A program made the position numbers and the translations under genes. Below, one piece after another: positions 51,900-59,371 of a DNA stretch of 64,000 nucleotides. Under the pieces are notes generated by a model. That model saw only the letters and a list, made by a program, of their open reading frames with translations. It did not search any database and had not been told where the DNA came from. The DNA is from Sulfurovum sp. (GTDB lineage Bacteria; Campylobacterota; Campylobacteria; Campylobacterales; Sulfurovaceae), in assembly GCA_021166685.1 (NCBI GenBank), contig JAJPEU010000007.1, positions 184,212-248,211 of the forward strand, written 5' to 3'. Position 1 is the first letter of the stretch, and the number at the start of each line of letters is the position of its first letter.

Positions 51900-52262
51900 T
51901 CATGATACCAAAACGCTGAAAACTTCTACATGCTGATGCTTTAGCCTCTCAATATGCGCACAGGCCTCTCTCAACAAAACAGCGTGTTCAATTTCCTGCA
52001 TCGCTATTCTTTTGTATCTTTCGTAAGATGCCATAACCGTGCGTGCTTTATACACTGCATTTTTTCTGCCGCGTTTAAGATGCTCAAAGCTTACCGCACC
52101 ATTGATTAGGCCCTTGACAAGATTTTTCAACGGGTGATCAGCTTTTCGCAAAGGATGCCAAGCTTCTTCCAACACTTCATGTGCTTCAAAATAAAATGCA
52201 CCGTCAAGAAGCCTTATATATTCTTTTAGTGCGCTTTGCAAATCGTGATTTTCTTTAATCAC
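51900..52262 (-). CDS. DUF309 family protein
   Basis: A 120-residue all-helical protein. YIRLLDGAFYFEAHEVLEEAWHPLRKADHPLKNLVKGLINGAVSFEHLKRGR carries the DUF309 signature (FYEAHEVLEExW), whose conserved acidic and His residues suggest metal binding; function is not known. The start is a GTG at 52260-52262 after AAAGGAA. It is convergent with the SUI1 operon and divergent from the DksA-like gene. Confidence 0.85.
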   Translation of the reverse strand: MIKENHDLQSALKEYIRLLDGAFYFEAHEVLEEAWHPLRKADHPLKNLVKGLINGAVSFEHLKRGRKNAVYKARTVMASYERYKRIAMQEIEHAVLLREACAHIERLKHQHVEVFSVLVS

Positions 52263-52351
52263 CCAATAATTCCTTTCTATTTTAAAACATTTGATACAAT
52301 TATTTCCATTTTTTGTATACTCATTGTAAATATACCACGTTAAGGATCAAA

Positions 52352-52690
52352 ATGACAGCGGATGAAAAAAATACTATCAAAAATAAGATAGAGAGGGATA
52401 CCAAAGCCCTTAAAAAGCAAATAGCTATTTTGCAAGAGAAAACTAAACCGATAACTCCTGATTGTTCACTGGGCAGGCTAACCCGTCTTGAAGCCATGGG
52501 AGAACAGCATGTCAACAATAAAATACTCGATGAATCCCGCACAAGACTTACCGAACTGCAAAATGCATTGCTCCGTCTGGAAAAACCGATGTTTGGGGTC
52601 TGCATAGAGTGTGAGGAAGAGATAAATATAGAACGCATGAAGATACGGCCCGAGAGTGTCAGATGTGTCAAATGCGCAAGCGGGCAATGA
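52352..52690 (+). CDS. DksA/TraR-type zinc finger protein
   Basis: A 112-residue protein with an N-terminal coiled-coil (about residues 5-75) and a C-terminal C4 zinc finger, CIECEEEIN...RCVKC near residues 87-108. This is the DksA/TraR layout: the coiled-coil enters the RNA polymerase secondary channel. The acidic tip residues typical of DksA are not clearly recognisable, so regulatory strength is open. I start at the ATG at 52352, which has AAGGATC upstream. It stands alone between DUF309 and the repressor gene. Confidence 0.88.
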   Translation: MTADEKNTIKNKIERDTKALKKQIAILQEKTKPITPDCSLGRLTRLEAMGEQHVNNKILDESRTRLTELQNALLRLEKPMFGVCIECEEEINIERMKIRPESVRCVKCASGQ

Positions 52691-52796
52691 ACAGTTTTAT
52701 ACAACACCGTGAGCATGCAAAATCTTTTTCATCCTACAATACGATTTAAAAATATAGGCTGCAGTTGCCAACTGACATTGTTGGCCGCTTGCTGCT

Positions 52797-53453
52797 TTAC
52801 AAACTTTCTATGTTTCCCACTACCTTTCCTACGATTTGTACCTCATCGGAAGCTAACACTTCAGGAGAATAAGCTTTGTTGTCAGAAATAAGCTCTATCC
52901 TGCCGTCTGCTTTTTGACGAATACGTTTGATAAAAAGTCCGGCAGTCGTAGAGGCGATAAAAATTCCCTCTTTGTTGATATCGGTTTGCTCCCTGTCCAC
53001 AAAAACAATAGAACCGTCTTGCAAAGTTGGCTCCATCGATTCGCCATCGACATGAATTGCTTCTATTTTTTTTGCTGCACCAAAGCCAAGGATAGTGTCT
53101 ACAATCGTTTTGTCTATCTTGAGTACTTCATACTCCTCTCCAAAAACTTCTGCACCGCCTCCGGCACTTGCACGAATATCTGAAAAATAACGCACCTGGA
53201 AAAATCTGTCTGTTTCTTCTTTGAGCATATCTATCGCCTGATCAAAAAAAAGCCAATTCACTGAGATTTTTTTCATGGCACAAAACTCCAATATCTCCTG
53301 ATAGGGGATGGAGTTTCTTTTTTTCATCGTTGCGAATGTCGCTTGCGGAATATTCAGTGCTATTGCCACATCCTTGTCAAAGACTTTTCTGTTTTGCTTG
53401 CTTTCAGAGATGACATCTTTAAGTTTTTCTATAATTTCACCCAAAACCAACAT
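52797..53453 (-). CDS. CI-type repressor with S24 peptidase domain
   Basis: A 218-residue LexA/CI-like protein. Residues 1-75 are a helix-turn-helix domain (VFDKDVAIALNIPQATFATMKKR), followed by a linker with an Ala-Gly segment (ASAGGGAE, near residue 105) that resembles an autocleavage site, then the S24 domain with nucleophile Ser in VDGESMEPTLQDG and Lys in GLFIKRI. Ser-Lys chemistry is therefore intact, so it may self-cleave under RecA. The ATG at 53451-53453 has AGGAG five bases upstream. It is divergent from a 35-codon gene across a palindromic region. No phage genes were seen nearby, so it is not clearly prophage. Confidence 0.88.
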   Translation of the reverse strand: MLVLGEIIEKLKDVISESKQNRKVFDKDVAIALNIPQATFATMKKRNSIPYQEILEFCAMKKISVNWLFFDQAIDMLKEETDRFFQVRYFSDIRASAGGGAEVFGEEYEVLKIDKTIVDTILGFGAAKKIEAIHVDGESMEPTLQDGSIVFVDREQTDINKEGIFIASTTAGLFIKRIRQKADGRIELISDNKAYSPEVLASDEVQIVGKVVGNIESL

Positions 53454-53484
53454 TTTCACTCCTTTTTATGTTATTTATTTTCAA

Positions 53485-53564
53485 TCATACTATATTTTAA
53501 TTAAAAGTATGACATATTGAAATATTTTTAAAGTTTTTCTTGTTTTATATCTACAATATGACAT
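53485..53564. promoter_or_regulatory. Operator region between repressor and divergent small gene
   Basis: TCATACT (53485-53491) and AGTATGA (53506-53512) form an inverted repeat with a 14-base spacer. The octamer TATGACAT occurs twice in direct order, at 53508-53515 and 53557-53564. These fit two or three half-sites for the S24 repressor, controlling itself and the small gene at 53589 (inference). Confidence 0.55.
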
Positions 53565-53588
53565 AAAAAAAGATATAAAGGACAGGCT

Positions 53589-53696
53589 GTGGATTTTAAA
53601 AAAAATAAAAGTGTGTTACATGAAGCTATCAATTGCGGATGCAAAACAGCTGCAGAACTTGCGCTGTTTTTAAAGATACACATCAAGCTAATCTAA
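53589..53696 (+). CDS. Small 35-residue protein divergent from the S24 repressor
   Basis: GTG at 53589 opens 35 codons: a basic start (MDFKKNKSVLHEAIN), CGC, then TAAELALFLKIHIKLI. AAGGA is 6 bases upstream. The TAAELALFL stretch has the look of the start of a helix-turn-helix, so this may be a Cro-like or fragmentary DNA-binding protein. Its last 9 bases overlap the end of moeA on the other strand. Being divergent from a CI-type repressor with palindromes between them supports regulation by that repressor. Confidence 0.45.
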   Translation: MDFKKNKSVLHEAINCGCKTAAELALFLKIHIKLI

Positions 53697-54887
53697 AAGT
53701 AAAATATCAACCTGGTCCCCTGTTGATTTGGAAGCATCTTCTTCGGAAGTAAAAAGAAGCGCTGTTGGTCCAAGCATATTGGTAAGGATAGCAGAGGTGC
53801 CTACTTTTTTCCTATCAAAGTCAACCGTATATACGCCATTGGCAAGTGTAACATTGCATGCAGTAAATTCGGCCTTTTTGGCCCTTTTATGAAACGGCTG
53901 CAACAGAGTCGCCTTCACTGTACGAAGCGAACTTTTTCCTTGCTGCAGTTTTTCAATCAACGGCACCAGATACAATAGTGCTGTTACTGTAGATGAATAG
54001 GCAAATCCGGGAAGCCCGACGATAAATTTATCCCCTTTGCGTGCCACCATGATATGTTGGCCGGGCTTAATACGCACCCCTTTGAAAACAACCTCGCAGC
54101 CAAGCTCTCTGATCACATCTTTTACAAAATCAAAGTCGCCTACACTCACTCCTCCCGTTGTTACCACGATATCACTTTTCTCAAGAGCCTGCGCTAAGGC
54201 AAGAGTAATACTCTGCTTGTCATCTTTGATGCATCCAAGTTGAAGAGGAGTTCCCCCATATTTTTTTACCAACGCTTCAAGAATATAATTATTTGAACTT
54301 CTGATTTGAGCGTCGTTGGTTTGATTTTCTCCCAACTCAAGCAGCTCACTGCCCGTAGAAAGGACAGCAACCGTTGGTTTTTCATGCACCAATGGCGAAA
54401 CAATATTTAAACCGGCCATCACTCCGATTTGTGCAAAATCTATCTTTGTGCCTTTTGGGATAAGCAGTTCTCCCTCGCGATAGTTTTCTCCTATTTCTCT
54501 TACAGAATACCCCAGAGGCACCTCTTGGCGGATAATAATCTCTTCCTCTTCTACTGTGACATTCTCAATAGGAATAAGGGTATCCGCCCCTTTGGGCATC
54601 AATGAACCCGTAAATGTTTTAATACAATGCCCGCAACGCACTTCGTCTTTAAGGGGGCTCCCGGCAGGATTGATGCTGTCTATCTTCAGTCTCCCGATCG
54701 CCATATCTTCATGTCTTATGGCATATCCATCCATTGCGGAAGTGGGAAACTGAGGCGAATTATGATCAGCAGCAACATCCTGCGCGAGCACATAGCCCAA
54801 AGCATCAATCAAATAAATCTTTTTTGTTTTATACTGTTTGATTTCAAGATTTTTGATCATCTCAATGGATTTATCAAAATGCAACAT
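53688..54887 (-). CDS. moeA: Molybdopterin molybdenumtransferase
   Basis: A 399-residue MoeA that inserts molybdate into adenylylated molybdopterin. FPTSAMDGYAI near residue 53 is the family start signature. PKGADTLIPIENV and VLSTGSELLE follow, and the Mo-binding subdomain has TTGGVSVGDFDFVKDV near 248, then GLPGFAYSSTV. The start at the ATG at 54885-54887 (MLHFDKS) follows AAGGAAC; the 24 codons before it run into the 51-bp duplication and do not match the family. It is downstream of moaD-moaE on the same strand. Confidence 0.94.
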   Translation of the reverse strand: MLHFDKSIEMIKNLEIKQYKTKKIYLIDALGYVLAQDVAADHNSPQFPTSAMDGYAIRHEDMAIGRLKIDSINPAGSPLKDEVRCGHCIKTFTGSLMPKGADTLIPIENVTVEEEEIIIRQEVPLGYSVREIGENYREGELLIPKGTKIDFAQIGVMAGLNIVSPLVHEKPTVAVLSTGSELLELGENQTNDAQIRSSNNYILEALVKKYGGTPLQLGCIKDDKQSITLALAQALEKSDIVVTTGGVSVGDFDFVKDVIRELGCEVVFKGVRIKPGQHIMVARKGDKFIVGLPGFAYSSTVTALLYLVPLIEKLQQGKSSLRTVKATLLQPFHKRAKKAEFTACNVTLANGVYTVDFDRKKVGTSAILTNMLGPTALLFTSEEDASKSTGDQVDILLLD

Positions 54888-54913
54888 TTTAAAAAGTTCC
54901 TTTTTTACTATTG

Positions 54914-55039
54914 GCTGTCTCCTTTTATCCGAACAAAGTCCCGATAAAATTCCTCTCACTAAAGTTTCACCTTTGGCTCAGAACCGAAGCTGTCTCCTTT
55001 TATCCAAACAAAGTCCGGATAAAATTCCTCTCACTAAAG
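54914..55039. repeat. Direct duplication of a 51-bp hairpin element, 75-bp period
   Basis: Copies at 54914-54964 and 54989-55039 differ at 2 of 51 bases. On the minus strand each contains TTTTATCC...GGATAAAA (8-bp stem in the second copy, 7 in the first) immediately followed by AGGAG. A short frame, MRGILSGLC, is shared by both, and it continues into moeA in the first copy. The element lies between moaE and moeA and may be a member of a dispersed repeat family; only these two copies are seen in the window. Confidence 0.75.
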
Positions 55040-55073
55040 CCTCTAAAGCATATACTTTTATTTTAATTCAAGG

Positions 55074-55508
55074 CTAGGCCAGCAATCCTGCCCCGTCCAT
55101 AGGCGTACTTCTGTCTTCGGCATAGATACGCTTACCGTTTTTTACATCATATTTCCAAATGGGGGCGTTGGCTTTAAAGTCCTCTACAAATTCCTCTATA
55201 AGCTCCAAAGCAACACGGCGTTTTGGTGAAAAAACTGCAGAAACATAGGAAGAAGTATGAATGGGGACATCACCGACAGCGTGTGCCATTTTCACTATCG
55301 CGCCACGCTCCATCGCCCTTGCCTGCCACTCATCAAACCATTTTTTAAGAATGGGTTCATAGATATCAAAACTAAGTGCTTCTATGCCGTCTTCCGCGCG
55401 TATAATTCCTACGAACGGGACATAGGCACCATAGTTTGAAGCGGCCTGCTCATCGAGCCATCGGCCAAATATCTCTTTAACCTCCAGAGATCCCTGATAA
55501 AGCTCCAT
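55074..55508 (-). CDS. moaE: Molybdopterin synthase catalytic subunit
   Basis: A 144-residue MoaE that with MoaD converts cyclic pyranopterin to molybdopterin. Marks are YVPFVGIIRAEDG, the H-containing AHAVGDVPIHTSSYVSAVFSPKRRVALEL and the active-site lysine in WKYDVKNG. The frame opens with a GTG at 55511, directly after the moaD stop, then ATG at 55508; the ATG is taken here. It is downstream of moaD and separated from moeA by the duplicated hairpin region. Confidence 0.94.
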   Translation of the reverse strand: MELYQGSLEVKEIFGRWLDEQAASNYGAYVPFVGIIRAEDGIEALSFDIYEPILKKWFDEWQARAMERGAIVKMAHAVGDVPIHTSSYVSAVFSPKRRVALELIEEFVEDFKANAPIWKYDVKNGKRIYAEDRSTPMDGAGLLA

Positions 55509-55511
55509 CAC

Positions 55512-55733
55512 TCATCCACCGCACACAGGAGGCAAGATAGAAATCCTGTCTCCTTCTTTGAGTAAAACCGAGAGATCACTTACCATCGAATCATTAATGG
55601 CCACGGCACATTTTTCGAGCCATTGTGTCAACTCCGTATCTTCTTTAAGTCTGGCAGAAACATCAGCCAACGTGTCCGCCTCCATCTCTATTGGTGCTTT
55701 GTTTATAGGGCCTAAAAATTCTACTGTTATCAT
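55512..55733 (-). CDS. moaD: Molybdopterin synthase sulfur carrier subunit
   Basis: A 73-residue ubiquitin-like protein ending in Gly-Gly (ILPPVCGG), whose C-terminus is thiocarboxylated to donate sulfur to molybdopterin. MITVEFLGPINKAPIEM opens the fold. I choose the ATG at 55733, with AGAGTATAGG upstream, over an in-frame TTG six codons earlier. The moaE start follows its stop directly. Confidence 0.9.
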   Translation of the reverse strand: MITVEFLGPINKAPIEMEADTLADVSARLKEDTELTQWLEKCAVAINDSMVSDLSVLLKEGDRISILPPVCGG

Positions 55734-55776
55734 CCTATACTCTTCATTCAAAATTAGTCTGATTATAAAAGTTGTT

Positions 55777-55785
55777 TGCTATAAT
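55777..55785 (+). promoter_or_regulatory. Extended -10 promoter of mqnA
   Basis: TGCTATAAT lies 21 bases upstream of the mqnA GTG, identical to the rpsU nonamer. The moaD gene starts divergently less than 50 bp away. Confidence 0.6.
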
Positions 55786-55806
55786 TACGCTTAAAAAGGG
55801 GTAGCC

Positions 55807-56457
55807 GTGCGTTTTGGTTCAATCTCCTATCTCAACCTTTTGCCTTTTCAACTTTTTTTAAAACGTTATCTTAAAAACAGCTCCGCCAAAATGGGCTTTA
55901 GATATAAGCGTGCCGTTCCTTCCAGGATCAATGCTTTACTCAAACGCAAAGAGGTTGATGCCGGATTCATCTCCAGCATTGCCTCTCAAAAATTTAAATG
56001 CACCCAGTTGGGGATCATCGCTTACAAAAAAGTCTATAGCGTACTCGTGCTGCCTGAAGAAGAAGCCAAGGACCCGGCTTCTGCAACCTCTAACGCGCTT
56101 GCCAAACTTTTGCACATCAAAGGAAGAGTTCTTATTGGAGACGCGGCGCTCAAATACTATTTTGACAATCAAAACGCCATAGATCTGGCTGAGGCGTGGC
56201 ATAGAAAAACAGGGCTTCCTTTTGTTTTTGGACGGTTGTGCTACAACAAGCACGGCAAAGCGATCGAAAAGCTTGCCAAAAAATTTGCCCGCACCAAAAT
56301 GAAAATTCCCCAATATATTTTAAAACAAGAAGCCAAAAAACGAGGCATTACCCCCGCGCAGCTGTTGTGGTATCTTGAACACATTTATTATAAGATGGAG
56401 GAGAAAGAAAACAGGTCTTTGAGGCTTTTTTTAAAACAAAGCAAAAAAACAAGATAA
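55807..56457 (+). CDS. mqnA: Menaquinone biosynthesis chorismate dehydratase MqnA
   Basis: A 216-residue periplasmic-binding-like protein that dehydrates chorismate in the futalosine route to menaquinone. SISYLNLLPF opens the chain and IGDAALKYYF with IDLAEAWHRKTGLPFVFGRL is diagnostic. The start is GTG at 55807 after AAGGGG. It is shorter than many homologues (about 230-280), but the motifs are complete, and a compact C-terminus is common in Campylobacterota. A strong hairpin follows the stop. Other mqn genes are not here. Confidence 0.87.
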   Translation: MRFGSISYLNLLPFQLFLKRYLKNSSAKMGFRYKRAVPSRINALLKRKEVDAGFISSIASQKFKCTQLGIIAYKKVYSVLVLPEEEAKDPASATSNALAKLLHIKGRVLIGDAALKYYFDNQNAIDLAEAWHRKTGLPFVFGRLCYNKHGKAIEKLAKKFARTKMKIPQYILKQEAKKRGITPAQLLWYLEHIYYKMEEKENRSLRLFLKQSKKTR

Positions 56458-56465
56458 ACGCTTTT

Positions 56466-56502
56466 TATCCATAAGGCTGTCCTCTCGAAAGCCTTATGGA
56501 TA
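56466..56502. terminator. 13-bp hairpin between convergent mqnA and gltX
   Basis: TATCCATAAGGCT (56466-56478) pairs perfectly with AGCCTTATGGATA (56490-56502) across an 11-base loop. It starts 8 bases after the mqnA stop and touches the gltX stop. The U-tract is poor on either strand, but the stem is the longest perfect one in the window. Confidence 0.6.
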
Positions 56503-57891
56503 CTATTTTATACAGACTGTTGCTTTTTGTATACGCGCAATCGTTTCATCTACACCTAAAATCGCCATGATCTCGTCCATCCCCGCACCCGTCATGGAGC
56601 CAAGAAGGCTGACGCGAAGCGGCATGCCTATCTTTCCGAAGCCTATTTGTTTATCTTCTACGAGTCTCTGCATAACGGCATGATAATCAACAGGTAAATG
56701 CAGCGGTTTTTCCCAATTTTGAAGTAAATGTACAAAATCTTCCAAAATCTCTTTGGTATCTTCTTTGAAAGCTTTTTTTGTATCTTTCTCATCATAATTT
56801 TGCGGCGCATTTAAAATAAGATGGATTTGGTCTGCAAGTTCTACCAATGTTTTGCCCCGCTCCTTGGTGGCATCAAGCAGCAATTCACGTTTGTCGTGCT
56901 CTTCTATGTGCACTCCATACTCCTTGAGTACAATGGCTAATTTCGCATTTGGCATATTTTTGATGTAGTGCGCATTAAGCCATAAAAGCTTATCAAGATT
57001 GTAATTTGAGGCGCTCTTATTGAGATCGTTGGGATCAAAAAGCGCTATCATCTCCTCGATACTGAAAATTTCTTGGTCTTTATGGCTCCAGCCAAGACGC
57101 ACCAAAAAGTTAAGCAGTGCTTCGGGCAGATACCCCAGCGCCTTATACTCCATCACATCCGTTGCCCCGTCTCTTTTGGAAAGTTTTTTCCCTTGCTCAT
57201 TATTGATCATCGCAACATGGTAAAAGTTTGGTATTTTAAACCCCAGCGCTTTATACACAACGATCTGCTTAGGGGTATTGTACAAATGGTCATCCCCCCT
57301 GATCACATCCGTAAGCCCCATCAATGCATCATCCACAGCTACAACAAAGTTATACGTCGGAATTCCGTCGCTTCTGGCGATGATAAAATCATCCACTTCG
57401 CTTCCTGCAATACTGATCTCGCCTTTGACGCCGTCGGTGAACTCTATCATTCCGCTCTCGGGCGCTTTGATGCGGATCACCGGCTCAACGCCCTGAGGCG
57501 GCGTGCCTGTAAAATTACGGTATCTGCCGTCATATCTTGGCCGTTCTTTTCTTGCCGTCTGCTCTTCTCTGAGCGTATCAAGCTCTTCTTTGCTCATATA
57601 GCATCGATAGGCTTTACCTTCCGCCAAAAGATAATCGATATACTTTTTATAGATATCCAACCGCTTTGACTGATAGACCACTTCGCCCTCATAACTCATC
57701 CCTACCCATTCAAACGCCTGGATGATCGCCTCCAGCGCCTCTTCGCTGTTGCGCGCCATATCGGTATCTTCGATACGCAGTCTAAACGTGCCGCCCGTAT
57801 GTTTGGCATAAAGCCAGGAAAAAAGTGCCGTACGAAGCCCGCCGATGTGAAGGTACCCTGTCGGTGAAGGAGCAAAACGTGTTACAGTCAT
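56503..57891 (-). CDS. gltX: Glutamyl-tRNA synthetase
   Basis: A 462-residue class I synthetase that charges tRNA-Glu (and, in bacteria lacking GlnRS, tRNA-Gln). The HIGH motif is YLHIGGLRTALFS near residue 16, and KLSKRDGA near 235 is the KMSKS equivalent. Campylobacterota often carry two gltX genes with split roles; which one this is cannot be told from the window. The start at the ATG at 57889-57891 (MTVTRFAPSPTG) has TAAGG seven bases upstream, better than the ATG two codons before. Confidence 0.96.
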   Translation of the reverse strand: MTVTRFAPSPTGYLHIGGLRTALFSWLYAKHTGGTFRLRIEDTDMARNSEEALEAIIQAFEWVGMSYEGEVVYQSKRLDIYKKYIDYLLAEGKAYRCYMSKEELDTLREEQTARKERPRYDGRYRNFTGTPPQGVEPVIRIKAPESGMIEFTDGVKGEISIAGSEVDDFIIARSDGIPTYNFVVAVDDALMGLTDVIRGDDHLYNTPKQIVVYKALGFKIPNFYHVAMINNEQGKKLSKRDGATDVMEYKALGYLPEALLNFLVRLGWSHKDQEIFSIEEMIALFDPNDLNKSASNYNLDKLLWLNAHYIKNMPNAKLAIVLKEYGVHIEEHDKRELLLDATKERGKTLVELADQIHLILNAPQNYDEKDTKKAFKEDTKEILEDFVHLLQNWEKPLHLPVDYHAVMQRLVEDKQIGFGKIGMPLRVSLLGSMTGAGMDEIMAILGVDETIARIQKATVCIK

Positions 57892-57953
57892 AATCATGCC
57901 TTAATAGAATAAAATAAATCAAATTGTAGCGAAGTTGTGGTTAAAGAGGATTG

Positions 57954-58223
57954 TCACTCTTCATCCTCGGCACTTTTCGATTTAACATCATTTTGGATAT
58001 TTTCGGCCGTACGCGGCCCGATTCCCTTTACCCTTTGAAGGTCGTCAAACGATTTAAATTTTTCTTTGCTGCGTTCACTGATGATCGCATCCGCTTTGAC
58101 TTCGCCAATACCCTTGATCGCCATCAACTCTTCTTTGGATGCACCGTTGAGATCACTTAAACTCATACCAAATACTGATGTAGCCATGCATACCAATGAT
58201 GCTAAAATTATCTTTTTAAACAT
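57954..58223 (-). CDS. ComEA-like helix-hairpin-helix protein
   Basis: An 89-residue exported protein: a signal peptide (MFKKIILASLVCMATSVFG), then two helix-hairpin-helix motifs, ELMAIKGIGEVKADAII and DLQRVKGIGPRTAENI. This is the minimal ComEA DNA-binding layout, used in DNA uptake. The start is the ATG at 58221-58223 after GGAGAGGG; the longer frame lacks any signal. The charged tail (KSKSAEDEE) is short. Competence is inferred. Confidence 0.88.
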   Translation of the reverse strand: MFKKIILASLVCMATSVFGMSLSDLNGASKEELMAIKGIGEVKADAIISERSKEKFKSFDDLQRVKGIGPRTAENIQNDVKSKSAEDEE

Positions 58224-58323
58224 TCCCTCTCCTTTGGTTTTTATTGTTACACGAAAAATATTGTACCTAAGATTCTCTTGCAAACCCTCTCTTATTCGCT
58301 TTCTTGATACCGTTTATGTTTTA

Positions 58324-58332
58324 TGCTAAAAT
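58324..58332 (+). promoter_or_regulatory. Extended -10 promoter of the WecA-like gene
   Basis: TGCTAAAAT lies about 22 bases upstream of the start codon at 58355, giving a very short leader. Confidence 0.45.
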
Positions 58333-58354
58333 GCATCCAAAACAAAAGGCGAAC

Positions 58355-59371
58355 ATGATGTTTGAGAGCAAATGGGTTTATATCGGTGTTTTCTTTCTCT
58401 CATTGGCAATACAATTTTTAGTCATCCGCCTTTCTCATAGATATCATTTTTTTATCGACCAGCATAAAACAAACGAACCCCAAAAATTTCATACGTCCGC
58501 CACCCCAAGAGCGGGGGGCATCGGTATCTTTTTAGGTGCAGTTTTTCTGGCGGCCACCCCCTTGGGATGGAAACTCATTTTTTCGATTCTGCTGGCTTTT
58601 TTAAGCGGAATCTTTGAGGATTTTCATCGTTCTATCAAGCCAAAAACACGCCTTATGCTCCAGCTTGTCTCGGCAGCAGCCGGCATTTTTTTGACACATT
58701 CAATCGTCAGCTATCTAGGGATGGGCATTTACCTGCCGTACTGGCTTGCAGTACTCTTTAGCATTTTTAGCATTGTGGGGCTCATGAATGCTGTCAATAT
58801 CATTGACGGCTTTAACGGCCTTGCATCCGGGATTACACTGCTGATATTGCTTTCTTTTGGGATTACTTCGCGGAATGTGGGAGAAGATGAACTGTGGCAT
58901 ATTATTATGATTGTTGTTGCTGCGGTTATCAGTTTCTTCTTGGTTAATTTTCCAAAAGGAAAAATTTTTCTTGGCGACGGAGGCGCTTATATGCTTGGAT
59001 TTATCGTGGCGCTTATAGGTATTTTTCTGGCCGGCCATTATACTGCGGTAAGCCCTTGGTATATTTTGGCCGTTCTTGTTTATCCCGTCTGGGAAGTGCT
59101 TTTCTCAATCTATCGCAAAATTCGCGCAGGACGTTCCCCTTTGGAACCCGATGGCTACCATATGCATATGCTGATCTATAAACATATTACGAAAAACAAC
59201 CCCAAAACATCGCTTTTTATCCTGCTTGGCTGTTCACCGTTTATTCTGCTGCCGACACTCTATGCGCACAACTCTATGGCTAATTTTGTAACGGTTTTAC
59301 TTTTTGTAATGTGCTATATGCTTTTGTATAATGCACTACACAAAAAAGAAACAGTAACATTCACCAACTAG
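58355..59371 (+). CDS. WecA/MraY-type polyprenyl-phosphate glycosyl-1-phosphate transferase
   Basis: A 338-residue multi-span membrane enzyme that loads a sugar-1-phosphate from a UDP-sugar onto undecaprenyl phosphate, the first step in many surface glycans. The catalytic region FEDFHRSIKPKTRLMLQ, the NAVNIIDGFNGLA motif, KIFLGDGGAYMLGF and the DGYHMHMLIYK His motif are present, matching the PNPT family. About ten membrane segments are visible. AAGG precedes the ATG at 58355. Its stop directly abuts the stop of pglB on the other strand. The sugar cannot be read. Confidence 0.88.
   Translation: MMFESKWVYIGVFFLSLAIQFLVIRLSHRYHFFIDQHKTNEPQKFHTSATPRAGGIGIFLGAVFLAATPLGWKLIFSILLAFLSGIFEDFHRSIKPKTRLMLQLVSAAAGIFLTHSIVSYLGMGIYLPYWLAVLFSIFSIVGLMNAVNIIDGFNGLASGITLLILLSFGITSRNVGEDELWHIIMIVVAAVISFFLVNFPKGKIFLGDGGAYMLGFIVALIGIFLAGHYTAVSPWYILAVLVYPVWEVLFSIYRKIRAGRSPLEPDGYHMHMLIYKHITKNNPKTSLFILLGCSPFILLPTLYAHNSMANFVTVLLFVMCYMLLYNALHKKETVTFTN

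Noticed and set aside
52797-53696. Prophage remnant around the S24 repressor
   Set aside because: No integrase, structural, lysis or replication gene is near; neighbours are a DksA-like gene and moeA.
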